A stretch of DNA of 64,000 nt, from assembly GCF_020149935.1 (NCBI RefSeq), contig NZ_CP083757.1, forward strand, positions 1,550,001-1,614,000. Direction: 5' to 3'. Source of the DNA: Marinilongibacter aquaticus. Its GTDB lineage: Bacteria > Bacteroidota > Bacteroidia > Cytophagales > Spirosomataceae. Positions 8,904 through 18,002 of the stretch are shown here, piece by piece. The translations under genes were made by a program, and so were the position numbers. Positions within the stretch are counted from its first letter, which is position 1; every line of letters starts with the position of its first letter. The notes below the pieces were generated by a model. The model worked only from the letters and a program-made list of their open reading frames with translations. It did not search any database and was not told where the DNA came from.

Positions 8904-11900
8904 ATGTACCTCAATTGCCATACGTATTTCAGTCTCCGTTACGGCACTTTTTCGGAAGAAGAACTGCTTAAATTGGCCGCAGAAAACGGGCAAAAAACAC
9001 TTGCACTCACCGATATCAACAATACCTCTGCCTGTTTGAATTTCGTGCGGACAGCTCCAAAATACGGCATAAAACCGGTATTGGGCGTCGATTTCAGAAA
9101 CGGCAACACACAGCTCTTTGTGGGCGTGGCCAAAAACAATCGGGGTTTTCAAGAACTGAACGCACACCTCTCGTTTCACAAGCATGCCCACACAAAACTT
9201 CCTGAAAAAGCTCCAGCTTTTCAGCAAGTGCAGGTAATTTACCCGCTTTCCCAGCTACAAAATCGAGGCCAAACCACTCTACTCTCCCACGAATACATCG
9301 GCGTGGGTTTAGACGAACTCGAATACCTACACCGATCGCCCCATTTCGAACATTTACACAAAATGGTTTTCCTGCATGCGGTGACTTTCCGAAACAAAGT
9401 CGACTTCAACCTGCACCGCCTGCTGCGGGCCATCGACAACAATGAACTACTCAGCCGTTTGCCGAACAGCGAACAGGGCCATCCGGAAGAAAAATTCATA
9501 GACGAATCCGTCTTGTCCAAGGCTTTTGAGCAATATCCCTTAATTCTTGAGAATACCCGCAGACTGCTGGACGCGTGCCACATCCATTTCGATTTCAACG
9601 AAAACCGCCCGCACCAAAACCTGTTGAGCTATACAGGGGAACGGAAAAAAGACTATCGGCTCATACAGAAACTTGTGCGAGAAGGCCTGAGCAAACGCTA
9701 CGGACCACAAATCGGATTCAGTATAAAAAGGCGGGTTATCAAAGAGCTGAAAACCATTTCGCAAATGGATTACGTGGCTTTCTTTCTGGTCAATTGGGAT
9801 ATCATACAATACGCCAAAAGTAAAGGGTACTTTCATGTGGGCCGCGGCAGTGGAGCCAACAGCATTGTGGCCTATTTGTTGGGCATTACCGATGTAGACC
9901 CCATCGAACTCGATCTGTATTTCGAACGCTTCATGAACCTTTACCGGGCCAATCCGCCCGATTTTGACATCGATTTTTCTTCGAAAGACCGCGACGACAT
10001 CACCCGCTACATCTTCGAGCGTTTCGGTAAAAATAAGCAAGTTGCTTTGCTGGCCACCTACAATACTTTTCAATACAGTGCAGCCGTGCGTGAGCTGGGA
10101 AAGGTTTTTGGTTTGCCCAAAGACGAGATCGACACACTGAGCGACGGAAAATACGACCCGCAAAAGCTAGACAAACTTTCGCAGCTGGTTATACAATACG
10201 CCCACAGGCTAAACGGCATACCCAATATTCTGAGCGTACATTCCAGTGGCATTATCATATCGGAAAAATCGCTCCATTATTTCTCGGCCACAGACATGCC
10301 GCCCAAAGGTTTCCCCACGGTGCAATTCGACATGGTGATAGCCGAAGATGTAGGCCTTTACAAATACGATATCCTGGGGCAACGCGGCCTCGGGAAAATC
10401 AAAGACAGCTTGGCCATTATTCAGGAAAACAGGCCCGAAGCACCGCACATCGACATTCACAATGCCCAGGCTTTCCTTAAAGACAAGGCCATTAACGAGC
10501 AAATCAGCAAAGCCCAATGCATTGGCTGTTTTTATGTAGAATCGCCCGCCATGCGGATGTTGCTGCGAAAACTGGAAGTGGACAATTATTTGGGTTTGGT
10601 GGCGGCCAGTTCAATTATTCGTCCGGGAGTAGCCAAAAGCGGCATGATGCGAGAATACATTCTGCGGCACCGCGACCCCAAACGCCGCGAGGAGGCTCAT
10701 CCAAAAATGATAGAAATCATGAATGACACCTATGGTGTGATGGTGTACCAAGAAGACGTGATCAAAGTAGCTCATTATTTTGCAGGCCTTTCACTGGCCG
10801 AAGCCGATCAGTTGCGTAGGGGCATGAGCGGAAAATACCGATCGCGGGAAGAATTTGCCAAAGTAAAACGGAAATTCATTCAAAACTGCCGCGATCGCGG
10901 CGAAGAAGAGAAAACAATCCAAGAAGTCTGGAATCAGACCGAAAGCTTCGCAGGCTATGCTTTTGCCAAGGGTCATTCTGCATCTTATGCGATTGAAAGC
11001 TACCAGAGCCTTTTCCTTAAAACCTACTATCCGCTCGAGTTCATGGTGGCGGTATTGAACAATGGCGGCGGTTTTTACCGCACCGAACTCTACGTACACG
11101 AAGCCCGTATGCAAGGCGGCCTATTGCACGCTCCCCAAATCAACCTCTCGAGGGTAGAAACCATTATTCGTGGCCAACACATATACCTGGGTTTCCAGCA
11201 CTTGGCCGGTCTCGAAAGCCATTTGGCCCTACAGATCGTGGCCGAACGCCAAAAAAACGGGGCATTCCTTAGTCTTGCCGATTTTCTGGAAAGGATCGAC
11301 ATCGCACCCGACCAGATGGAAATCCTGCTCCGCATCGGTTCGTTCGATTTTACAGGCATAAACAAACGCGAGCTGCTCTGGCAAGCCTTGTACAAACTCA
11401 ACAAAGAGCCCAAAAGAAAACAGAGCGAACTCTTCAAAGTCGCGGTCAAGCAATACGATTTGCCCAAGCTCAGCTCCACGTTTTTCGAAGACACTTTCGA
11501 CCAAATGGAACTTCTGGGTTTTCCGCTTTGCAACCCTTTCGACCTGCTTTTGGAAAAGCCTGAAAATACACTTGCCGCAAAAGACATGCCCCATTTTGTC
11601 AACCGAGAAATGACGATTTACGCTTATCTCATCACCATAAAAAACACCTCGACCAGCAGAGGAAGCCGCATGCAATTCGGTACGTTTCTGGATCACGAAG
11701 GGCATTGGGTCGACACCGTCCACTTTCCGCCCGTAGCGGCCAAATTCCCCTTTCGCGGAAAGGGCGTATACCAACTCACGGGCATTGTCAAAGAAGAATT
11801 TGATTTTTATACCCTCGAGATCGCCCACATGCAACAAATACCCTACATTCCCGATCCAAGGTTCAACACAGACAGCAAAGTAGATTACGATCTCGCCCTA

Positions 11901-11972
11901 AAAAGAGCAAACACGCCATTCAGGAAACTGAACAATGCCGAACTTTATAGAAAGCGACCCGCGGCAAAATAA
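8904..11972 (+). CDS. dnaE: DNA polymerase III alpha subunit, short DnaE of the translesion cassette
   Basis: About 1022 aa from the ATG at 8904, chosen because MYLNCHTYFSLRYGTFS is the normal PHP-domain start and the longer frame would overlap dinB. The PHP domain spans roughly residues 1-200. The C-family polymerase core carries NPPDFDIDF, with Asp353, Asp355 and Asp357 as the likely metal-binding acidic cluster. Fingers and helix-hairpin-helix regions follow (ADFLERIDIAPDQMEILLRIG), then an OB-like tail. It is much shorter than the replicative Bacteroidota DnaE, and its place behind dinB fits an error-prone DnaE2/ImuC-like role in damage tolerance. No imuA or imuB partner is in the window. 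It could still be a general gap-filling polymerase. Confidence 0.92.
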   Translation: MYLNCHTYFSLRYGTFSEEELLKLAAENGQKTLALTDINNTSACLNFVRTAPKYGIKPVLGVDFRNGNTQLFVGVAKNNRGFQELNAHLSFHKHAHTKLPEKAPAFQQVQVIYPLSQLQNRGQTTLLSHEYIGVGLDELEYLHRSPHFEHLHKMVFLHAVTFRNKVDFNLHRLLRAIDNNELLSRLPNSEQGHPEEKFIDESVLSKAFEQYPLILENTRRLLDACHIHFDFNENRPHQNLLSYTGERKKDYRLIQKLVREGLSKRYGPQIGFSIKRRVIKELKTISQMDYVAFFLVNWDIIQYAKSKGYFHVGRGSGANSIVAYLLGITDVDPIELDLYFERFMNLYRANPPDFDIDFSSKDRDDITRYIFERFGKNKQVALLATYNTFQYSAAVRELGKVFGLPKDEIDTLSDGKYDPQKLDKLSQLVIQYAHRLNGIPNILSVHSSGIIISEKSLHYFSATDMPPKGFPTVQFDMVIAEDVGLYKYDILGQRGLGKIKDSLAIIQENRPEAPHIDIHNAQAFLKDKAINEQISKAQCIGCFYVESPAMRMLLRKLEVDNYLGLVAASSIIRPGVAKSGMMREYILRHRDPKRREEAHPKMIEIMNDTYGVMVYQEDVIKVAHYFAGLSLAEADQLRRGMSGKYRSREEFAKVKRKFIQNCRDRGEEEKTIQEVWNQTESFAGYAFAKGHSASYAIESYQSLFLKTYYPLEFMVAVLNNGGGFYRTELYVHEARMQGGLLHAPQINLSRVETIIRGQHIYLGFQHLAGLESHLALQIVAERQKNGAFLSLADFLERIDIAPDQMEILLRIGSFDFTGINKRELLWQALYKLNKEPKRKQSELFKVAVKQYDLPKLSSTFFEDTFDQMELLGFPLCNPFDLLLEKPENTLAAKDMPHFVNREMTIYAYLITIKNTSTSRGSRMQFGTFLDHEGHWVDTVHFPPVAAKFPFRGKGVYQLTGIVKEEFDFYTLEIAHMQQIPYIPDPRFNTDSKVDYDLALKRANTPFRKLNNAELYRKRPAAK

Positions 11973-12199
11973 ACGAAAACCGAATAATAACCGTTCTCCA
12001 CATTTGTCAATTCAGAATAGACTCTTGTTTGTCGATCTTATTTTTTTACATCTATATATTATTAAGATTGCCATATACCGTCCAATGCTTCAAGTCAATC
12101 ATACAAAATAAAGTATGGTGCTGAAGAAGTTCTCGAAAATCATGAGCGGTTTGACCACTTAGAAAAGGATTATTATGCAAAGTGTTGTGCACCCAAAAC
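11973..12199. other. Intergenic stretch without a supported gene
   Basis: About 230 bp between dnaE and the tRNA terminator, AT-rich, with no hairpin and T-run for dnaE. A plus-strand frame around 12113-12193 reads like a short coding relic (KYGAEEVLENHERFDHLEKD) but has no start or recognisable family. I see no other signal. Confidence 0.4.
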
Positions 12200-12232
12200 A
12201 AAAAAGCACCCAACATTACTGCTAAGTGCTTT
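12200..12232 (-). terminator. Intrinsic terminator of tRNA-Arg
   Basis: A 6-bp stem, GTGCTT/AAGCAC (12204-12209 with 12226-12231), on the minus strand, followed by a T-run, starts about 10 bp after the tRNA 3' end. Confidence 0.75.
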
Positions 12233-12241
12233 ATTATCAAG

Positions 12242-12315
12242 TGATCCCGGAACGATTCGAACGTTCGACCGTCTGCTTAGAAGGCAGATGCTCTATCCAG
12301 CTGAGCTACGGGACC
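12242..12315 (-). tRNA. tRNA-Arg (anticodon TCT)
   Basis: The reverse strand folds as a 74-nt cloverleaf. The acceptor GGTCCCG pairs with CGGGATC (one G-T pair), with D arm AGCTCAGCTGGATAGAGCA, anticodon stem TCTGC/GCAGA, loop CTTCTAA giving anticodon TCT, and T arm ending in GTTCGAATC. The discriminator is A. The 3' CCA is not encoded. It reads AGA codons. Confidence 0.97.
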
Positions 12316-12331
12316 TTCCTAAATCGGAGTG

Positions 12332-12362
12332 CAAAGGTAATGCAGTTTGTTTTTTTATCCAA
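12332..12362 (-). promoter_or_regulatory. Promoter of tRNA-Arg
   Basis: On the minus strand TTG (12362-12360), a 20-bp spacer and TACCTTTG (12339-12332) match the Bacteroidota -33/-7 consensus. The predicted start point is about 10 nt before the mature tRNA 5' end. Confidence 0.75.
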
Positions 12363-12507
12363 TCAAAAATTTGCAAAATTGAATGCACCTTGTGCTTTAT
12401 CCTCAAAAAAGGCTAAAATGTAGGCTTTTCGAAAAAAACATTTCGGCAAAGCATTCAAGAAAACCCCCTTTTTCAATGTTTTATACCTTAAACTTACCGT
12501 ACAAAAA

Positions 12508-13101
12508 ATGAAATTGGACTCTTCGTTTTATCCGCAATTCAATACACTCGAAATGGCCAGTAAATTGCTGGGGAAAATTCTGGTACACGAAACGCCAGAA
12601 GGGGTTACAAGCGGCCGAATTGTGGAAACCGAAGCCTACCTCTGCACGGATCCCGCATGCCACGCCTTCACGGGAAAAAGCAAACGAAACCAGAGTATGT
12701 TTCTCGCAGCCGGACATGCCTATGTGTATTTCATTTACGGAATGTACACCTGCTTCAACGTTGTTTCTGGCCCTGAAAATACAGGTGAAGCTGTGCTCAT
12801 TCGGGCATTGGAACCCTTAAAGGGGCTTACCTTGATGCACGAAAGAAGGGCCCGTTTATCCAAATCGAATAAACCTTTTCTGAGCAAAGGCCTCTGCAAT
12901 GGCCCGGGGAAACTCTGCCAAGCCATGGGCATCGACCTGAGCACGGACGGCAAGCCTCTTCATGGCGATTCCATTTGCCTTTTCGACGATCACTTTGATC
13001 GTTTTCAAACCATGCAAACTACCCGAATCGGCATCACCAAAGGACATACGCTCCCTTATCGTTTCTACATCAAAGACAACAAATTCATCAGTAAATCGTA
13101 A
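12508..13101 (+). CDS. DNA-3-methyladenine glycosylase (AAG/MPG family)
   Basis: This 197-aa protein matches the AAG/MPG family along its whole length: TSGRIVETEAYL contains the catalytic Glu, YVYFIYGMYTCFNVV the central strand with substrate-binding tyrosines, and GPGKLCQAMGI the conserved GPGKL motif. It excises alkylated bases such as 3-methyladenine and hypoxanthine in base-excision repair. It lies 29 bp upstream of the Xaa-Pro aminopeptidase gene on the same strand and is probably co-transcribed with it. The start ATG at 12508 gives the normal length. Confidence 0.94.
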   Translation: MKLDSSFYPQFNTLEMASKLLGKILVHETPEGVTSGRIVETEAYLCTDPACHAFTGKSKRNQSMFLAAGHAYVYFIYGMYTCFNVVSGPENTGEAVLIRALEPLKGLTLMHERRARLSKSNKPFLSKGLCNGPGKLCQAMGIDLSTDGKPLHGDSICLFDDHFDRFQTMQTTRIGITKGHTLPYRFYIKDNKFISKS

Positions 13102-13130
13102 CTTCGCAATCAACAAACGAAAAACCATAA

Positions 13131-14525
13131 ATGCATTTATTTTCTGAAAACACGTACAAAAACAGAAGACAAACCTTAAGCCAAGCGATCGGTAAAGGCC
13201 TTATTCTTTTGCAAGGCAATGATGAGGCTTCCATGAACTACAAAGACAATACCTACAGGTACCGACAGGACAGTACGTTTGTCTATTATTTCGGACTGAA
13301 TCAACCCGGGCTCAACGCCCTTATCGATACGGAATCTGGCGAGGAAATCATTTTTGGAAACGAATTTTCAATAGACGACATCATTTGGGTTGGCCAACAA
13401 GCTACGATAAAAGAATTGGCCCAAAGCGTGGGCATTACCGATACGCGTGCGGCCAATGCCCTAAAACCGATTTTGCTGAAAGCACAGTCGCAAGGCCGCG
13501 AAATCCATTTTCTTCCCCCCTACCGTACAGAAAACCTTTTGAAACTCGAATTTTTGCTCGAGCAATCGATTCAAGACCTTTCGCAGGGCCATTCCACCAA
13601 ACTCATCAAAAGCATAGTCGACCAAAGAAGCATCAAAACAAGTGAAGAGATTGCTTTGATGACCGAAGCAGTAAATGTAAGTCGCGAAATGCATATTGCG
13701 GCCATGAAAGCCACCAAACCGGGTAAAGCCGAATTTGAGGTCGTGGCCGAGATTTACCGTGTAGCCAAATTGCACGCTTCCTATTTGGCCTATCCCGCCA
13801 TATTCTCGATCAATGGGCAAATTTTACACAATCACCACCACGACAACAAGCTGGAAAGCGGCCGTTTACTACTGAACGATAGCGGTGCAGAAACCACTTC
13901 TTACTATTCGGGCGACATCACCCGTACTTTCCCTGTTTCGGGCAAATTCACTGAAAAGCAAAAAGAGGTCTACAATATTGTTCTGGAAATGGAGGAAAGT
14001 GCAATCGGCATGTTGAAAGCTGGATTGGCCTACCGCGACATACACATGGCTGCGAACAAGCTGATGCTCGAGCAACTCAAAACCTTGGGCCTACTGACCG
14101 GCGATGTGAACGACATGCTCGAACTGGGCGTGGGCGGTCTCTTTATGCCGCATGGACTGGGCCACCAAATAGGCTTGGATGTGCACGATATGGAAAACTT
14201 AGGCGAACAATTTGTCGGGTACCGCGATGGGCTCGAAAGAAGCACACAATTGGGCCTCAAATCCTTGCGATTTGCCAGAGAAATCGAAAACGGCATGGTG
14301 CTTACTGTGGAACCCGGCATGTATTTCATTCCAGATTTGATTGAAAAGTGGAAAGCCGAAGACAAGTTTTCCGAATTCATTCAGTACGATAAGCTGAAGG
14401 CCTATTACGATTTTGGAGGCATTCGCATAGAAGACGATGTGCAAGTCACTGAAAATGGGCCCGTTATTTTGGGTGAACGTATTCCGAAAACGGTGGCAGA
14501 AATCGAAGACATCATGCAAGCCTGA
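13131..14525 (+). CDS. pepP: Xaa-Pro aminopeptidase (peptidase M24B)
   Basis: This 464-aa protein has an N-terminal aminopeptidase-P domain (residues about 1-140) and a C-terminal pita-bread M24 fold. The dinuclear metal ligands are visible in order: two Asp in LLNDSGAETTSYYSGDITRTF, His in MPHGLGHQIGLDVHD, Glu in LTVEPGMYF and Glu in GIRIEDDVQVTENG. It removes N-terminal residues preceding proline in cytoplasmic peptide turnover. It follows the glycosylase gene closely. The length fits the PepP rather than the short PepQ type. Confidence 0.93.
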   Translation: MHLFSENTYKNRRQTLSQAIGKGLILLQGNDEASMNYKDNTYRYRQDSTFVYYFGLNQPGLNALIDTESGEEIIFGNEFSIDDIIWVGQQATIKELAQSVGITDTRAANALKPILLKAQSQGREIHFLPPYRTENLLKLEFLLEQSIQDLSQGHSTKLIKSIVDQRSIKTSEEIALMTEAVNVSREMHIAAMKATKPGKAEFEVVAEIYRVAKLHASYLAYPAIFSINGQILHNHHHDNKLESGRLLLNDSGAETTSYYSGDITRTFPVSGKFTEKQKEVYNIVLEMEESAIGMLKAGLAYRDIHMAANKLMLEQLKTLGLLTGDVNDMLELGVGGLFMPHGLGHQIGLDVHDMENLGEQFVGYRDGLERSTQLGLKSLRFAREIENGMVLTVEPGMYFIPDLIEKWKAEDKFSEFIQYDKLKAYYDFGGIRIEDDVQVTENGPVILGERIPKTVAEIEDIMQA

Positions 14526-14609
14526 AATAGCGGCAAGCGTATAAATATTTTTTGATTTTTTTGAAGAAAGGGTTTATTTTAGTTTCGACTAATCTAAACC
14601 TTTTCAATT

Positions 14610-15026
14610 ATGGATTTCTCCCAAATCAACTTTTTAGCCATACTCGTTGGCGGTATTTTGGCCTTTGCGTTTGGTGCTTTGTGGTACAGCCCTGTGCTCT
14701 TTTCGAAAGCATGGCAGAAGGAAGTCGGAATGAGTGAAGAAGACCTTGCTGGAGCAAACATGGCCAAGATTTTCGGCACCAGCTTGCTGTTGATGCTCGT
14801 GATGGCCACAGGAATGGCCATTATGCTGCGTGGACACAACGAAGGCCCTATCGATTGGATTGAAGGCCTGATGCACGGCTTGTATATCGGCCTGATGTTC
14901 GTAGCCACTTCCATTGGCATCAACCTGCTCTATCAACGCGGTTCTTTCAAATTATTCTTGATTGACGCAGGCTACCAAGTAATTATGTTGATGATTATGG
15001 GAGCCGTGATAGGTGCTTGGTCTTAA
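14610..15026 (+). CDS. DUF1761 family membrane protein
   Basis: A 138-aa integral membrane protein with four predicted helices (about residues 7-28, 50-70, 85-107 and 115-137). The N-terminal pattern LAILVGGILAFAFGALWYSPVLFSK is typical of DUF1761. No catalytic residues are evident and the function is unknown. Its last 4 bp overlap the 3' end of the convergent oxidoreductase gene, so the two stop codons are interlocked and there is no room for a dedicated terminator. Confidence 0.8.
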   Translation: MDFSQINFLAILVGGILAFAFGALWYSPVLFSKAWQKEVGMSEEDLAGANMAKIFGTSLLLMLVMATGMAIMLRGHNEGPIDWIEGLMHGLYIGLMFVATSIGINLLYQRGSFKLFLIDAGYQVIMLMIMGAVIGAWS

Positions 15027-16000
15027 AATTCGAACAAGACCTTCCCATTCGACATGTGCTGAGCATATTGCTCAATCGCCTTTTCGAAATGCGTTGGGGC
15101 GAATTTCCCTTGAATTTGTGTTTCGAAGCCATTTTTCAACATGTCCTGTACTTTTCGCGTCGCTCCAAAAGCCTGCAAAAACGTTTTTTGCCCGGCGGTT
15201 CTGTTCAGCCAATACCCTTCCAATTGATAAGCTTGGAAAATAAAATCACGCGGATTCATTTCGGGAGGGGCAGGATCTAAACGACCATAAGTGAGCATTT
15301 TCGAATACGCTGGAAGAGCAGCCAAAATGGCAAACGGTACGGCACCGCCACCAATGGCATCGAGAAACAGCATTTTCCCTTTCCCTTTTGCCCATTGTTT
15401 TAATTCACTTTGCCACATGTCTTGGCTAGACACAAATACTTCTGCAAAACCCGCGTTCCTCAACTCCTTTTCCTGTGCTGCTTTTCGCACAATGCCTACA
15501 ACGGGAATACCCACTTTTTCCGCCTGATACACAATCATCTTAGCCAGAGCACTGCCCGCCGCCGAAAGTACGATGGCAGAGTAGTTTCCTTTTTTGGCTA
15601 TATCCACCATCTCTATTGCCGTCAACGGGTTCACAAAGGCCATCGCCCCTTGCTCCAAAGACACAGACCCGCCCAATACCACACAGCGGGTGGCGTCGGC
15701 CAACATATATTCGGCCCACGTGCCATGCTGATTGCCCGCTACACAAGCCACATTTTTCCCTTTCAAATAATTAGCATACAATCCTCCACCCGAAGAAACC
15801 ACCGTTCCCGAACCTTCTAGACCCGGCACAACGGGATATTCCTTCTTAATCCCATAATTGCCTGTCAGAAAAGCCAGATCAGAGGGATTTATAGGAGCAT
15901 AAGCCATTTTGACTAAAACCTGACCTTTTTGAAGGTTTTCAGGCTTGGGCAACTCTTCGAAACGCAAATCATTCGGACCGTGAAGTACAAGGGCTTTCAT
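15023..16000 (-). CDS. MDR-superfamily NAD(P)H oxidoreductase (quinone-reductase/MECR-like)
   Basis: This 325-aa medium-chain dehydrogenase has an N-terminal GroES-like fold (APINPSDLAFLTGNYG, PVVPGLEGSGTV) and a C-terminal Rossmann fold (residues about 125-270) in which VLSAAGSALAKMIVYQA replaces the classical AxxGxVG nucleotide motif. Catalytic and structural zinc cysteines are missing, so it belongs to the zinc-free branch with quinone oxidoreductases and enoyl reductases. It starts 3 bp after the stop of cysM and is the last gene of the cysE-cysM operon. The substrate cannot be told from sequence. Confidence 0.85.
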   Translation of the reverse strand: MKALVLHGPNDLRFEELPKPENLQKGQVLVKMAYAPINPSDLAFLTGNYGIKKEYPVVPGLEGSGTVVSSGGGLYANYLKGKNVACVAGNQHGTWAEYMLADATRCVVLGGSVSLEQGAMAFVNPLTAIEMVDIAKKGNYSAIVLSAAGSALAKMIVYQAEKVGIPVVGIVRKAAQEKELRNAGFAEVFVSSQDMWQSELKQWAKGKGKMLFLDAIGGGAVPFAILAALPAYSKMLTYGRLDPAPPEMNPRDFIFQAYQLEGYWLNRTAGQKTFLQAFGATRKVQDMLKNGFETQIQGKFAPTHFEKAIEQYAQHMSNGKVLFEF

Positions 16001-16003
16001 AGG

Positions 16004-16879
16004 CTAGGCAAATAAATCGGAACTCAAATAACGGTCACCGCGGTCGCAGACGATAAAGACGATCAAACCTTCTTCCAGCTCTTCGGCCAATTTCAAGGCG
16101 GCGAAAGCCGCTCCTCCGCTGCTCATACCTGCAAAAATCGACTCCACTTTGGCCAATTTACGAGCTGTGTTGCGGGCGTCTTCTTCCGAAACGTCGATCA
16201 CTCTATCCACGCGATCTGGATTAAAAATCTTGGGTAAATAGGCTTCTGGCCAACGGCGAATGCCCGGAATCGAAGAGCCTTCTGTAGGTTGACAGCCTAC
16301 GATTTGAATGTCTTTATTCTGCTCTTTCAGGTATTTGGATGTACCCATTATGGTGCCCGTAGTACCCATTGCCGACACAAAATGCGTGATTTTGCCATCG
16401 GTGTCTCGCCAAATTTCTGGCCCGGTAGACATGTAATGAGCAAGGTAATTATCTGGATTGGCAAATTGATTCAATTGAAAATAGGCCTCGCTTTGTCCTT
16501 TTTCGTCGGCGTAGTCGCGACAAGCCTCGATGCCATCGAGCAAGATCACTTTGGCTCCATAAGCCTCCATGGTTTGCACTCTTTCCTGCGTGCTTTTTTT
16601 CGGCAAAACCAATTCGATTTCCAAATCAAATTGTCGGGCAATCATGGCCAATGCAATCCCTGTATTGCCGCTCGTCGCCTCAATCAGTTTCATGCCCGGC
16701 ACGATCTCCTTTCTTTCCAAAGCCGAACGTATCATATTCAGGGCCGCTCGGTCTTTTACAGAGCCGCCGGGATTGTCGCCTTCGAGCTTGGCCACAACTT
16801 TAACTTTCTTATTGGTATTCAGTTTGTTCAGTTCTACAAGGGGCGTATCGCCGACCAAATCGAGCACAGATTGAATCAT
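16004..16879 (-). CDS. cysM: Cysteine synthase (O-acetylserine sulfhydrylase, CysM-type)
   Basis: This 291-aa PLP enzyme has the PLP lysine in NPGGSVKDRAA (Lys42), the substrate loop TSGNTGIALA (residues 69-78) and the phosphate-binding loop GTTGTIMGTSKYL. It makes cysteine from O-acetylserine and sulfide or thiosulfate. The lengths of the loops and the short C-terminus resemble the B isozyme. It lies 51 bp downstream of cysE, which supplies O-acetylserine, and just ahead of an oxidoreductase. The order cysE-cysM-oxidoreductase forms one minus-strand operon. Confidence 0.94.
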   Translation of the reverse strand: MIQSVLDLVGDTPLVELNKLNTNKKVKVVAKLEGDNPGGSVKDRAALNMIRSALERKEIVPGMKLIEATSGNTGIALAMIARQFDLEIELVLPKKSTQERVQTMEAYGAKVILLDGIEACRDYADEKGQSEAYFQLNQFANPDNYLAHYMSTGPEIWRDTDGKITHFVSAMGTTGTIMGTSKYLKEQNKDIQIVGCQPTEGSSIPGIRRWPEAYLPKIFNPDRVDRVIDVSEEDARNTARKLAKVESIFAGMSSGGAAFAALKLAEELEEGLIVFIVCDRGDRYLSSDLFA

Positions 16880-16930
16880 ATTTTCAAACAGCTATTTGTA
16901 CGAATTTTAAAATAAGGCTTGGGGGATTTT

Positions 16931-17740
16931 TTAGGCCAACTCCCTTTCTTTCACCTCAATTTCAGGCTTGTGGTAGACAATGCTGTTGGCCGGCACACTC
17001 TTGGTAAGCCACACGTTCCCGCCAATAATACTGCCTTTCCCGATAATGGTTTCACCGCCCAAAATAGTGGCATTGGCATAAATCACCACGTTGTCTTCCA
17101 CAGTGGGGTGCCTTTTGGTATCGGCCAAGCTCTTGTCTACACTCAAAGCACCCAAGGTTACGCCTTGGTATATTTTGACATTGTCGCCAATTACACAGGT
17201 GCCGCCGATCACAATACCCGAGCCGTGATCGATAAAGAAATGTTCGCCAATTTCGGCACCGGGATGTATATCAATTCCCGTTATGGAGTGCGAATATTCC
17301 GTCAGAATACGCGGAATAAGCGGAATTTTCATTTTCAAAAGCAAATTGGCCAAGCGGTAGAAAGAAATCGCCTTAAAGCCCGGATACGCCCGAATCACTT
17401 CAAACTCCGAAACAGCAGCAGGATCGCCCGCCATAATGGCCTTCACATCGTTGTTCATCTTTCTGAAAAGATCGGGAAGCGACTCTTTGAACTTCTCTAC
17501 CCTTTCGGCATTGTCGCAGTCTTGGCATTGGTCTGTGGCCACTAAAAAGAGCCTTAGTTCATTGCCCAAATTCCAAATTTCACCTTCAATTTCATCCACG
17601 CTAGGGAAGAAATCTTTCGCTTGTTCTGGAAACAGCAAATTGAACACCGAATTGGCCCATTTCCCCAATTCTTTGGTTTGCGGCACAGCTTCCGTGTCCT
17701 GATGCTTTTTAAAAATGTGTTGAAGGAATTTCTTGTCCAT
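16931..17740 (-). CDS. cysE: Serine O-acetyltransferase (EpsC-type CysE)
   Basis: This 269-aa protein has an N-terminal helical domain (residues 1 to about 125), then the conserved serine acetyltransferase core. Hexapeptide repeats form a left-handed beta helix (GIDIHPGAEIGEHFFIDHGS, IGDNVKIYQGVTLGA, ILGGETIIGKGSIIGGNVW), and the catalytic His lies in FIDHGSG. It acetylates serine with acetyl-CoA, the first step of cysteine synthesis. The long N-terminal extension is typical of EpsC-type enzymes. It is the first gene of a three-gene operon and is divergent from htpG across a 262-bp gap. Confidence 0.93.
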   Translation of the reverse strand: MDKKFLQHIFKKHQDTEAVPQTKELGKWANSVFNLLFPEQAKDFFPSVDEIEGEIWNLGNELRLFLVATDQCQDCDNAERVEKFKESLPDLFRKMNNDVKAIMAGDPAAVSEFEVIRAYPGFKAISFYRLANLLLKMKIPLIPRILTEYSHSITGIDIHPGAEIGEHFFIDHGSGIVIGGTCVIGDNVKIYQGVTLGALSVDKSLADTKRHPTVEDNVVIYANATILGGETIIGKGSIIGGNVWLTKSVPANSIVYHKPEIEVKERELA

Positions 17741-18002
17741 ACCAAAACTGGTTTTGTTAAGCTTTAAACGAACAAAGGCTTGCCTGCGTTCATCAATTCA
17801 AATTAAGTTTAACATTTTGAAAATTGAAAGGCGAGCATTTTCTATTTCTGCCGAAAAACTGTCAGTTCTCGAGTAAAAATTAGCAATCAATGACCATTTC
17901 GGGCAGCTGTTTTCTGTCATTCTGTCAGCCTTTTGACCTTTGGAATACACTTTGATTTCTCCTGAACATCCATATTACAGATAAACAAAACATTAAACGC
18001 AT

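Noticed and set aside
12060-12200. A short coding-like relic upstream of the tRNA terminator
   Set aside because: No start codon, no family resemblance and it runs through the tRNA terminator; too weak to call a pseudogene.
12052-12240. A 62-aa minus-strand frame next to tRNA-Arg
   Set aside because: It starts inside the tRNA terminator hairpin and has no protein-like features.
17741-18002. A heat-shock promoter in front of htpG
   Set aside because: TACACTTTG near 17946 resembles the -7 element but has one base too many and no TTG at the right distance, so I do not call it.
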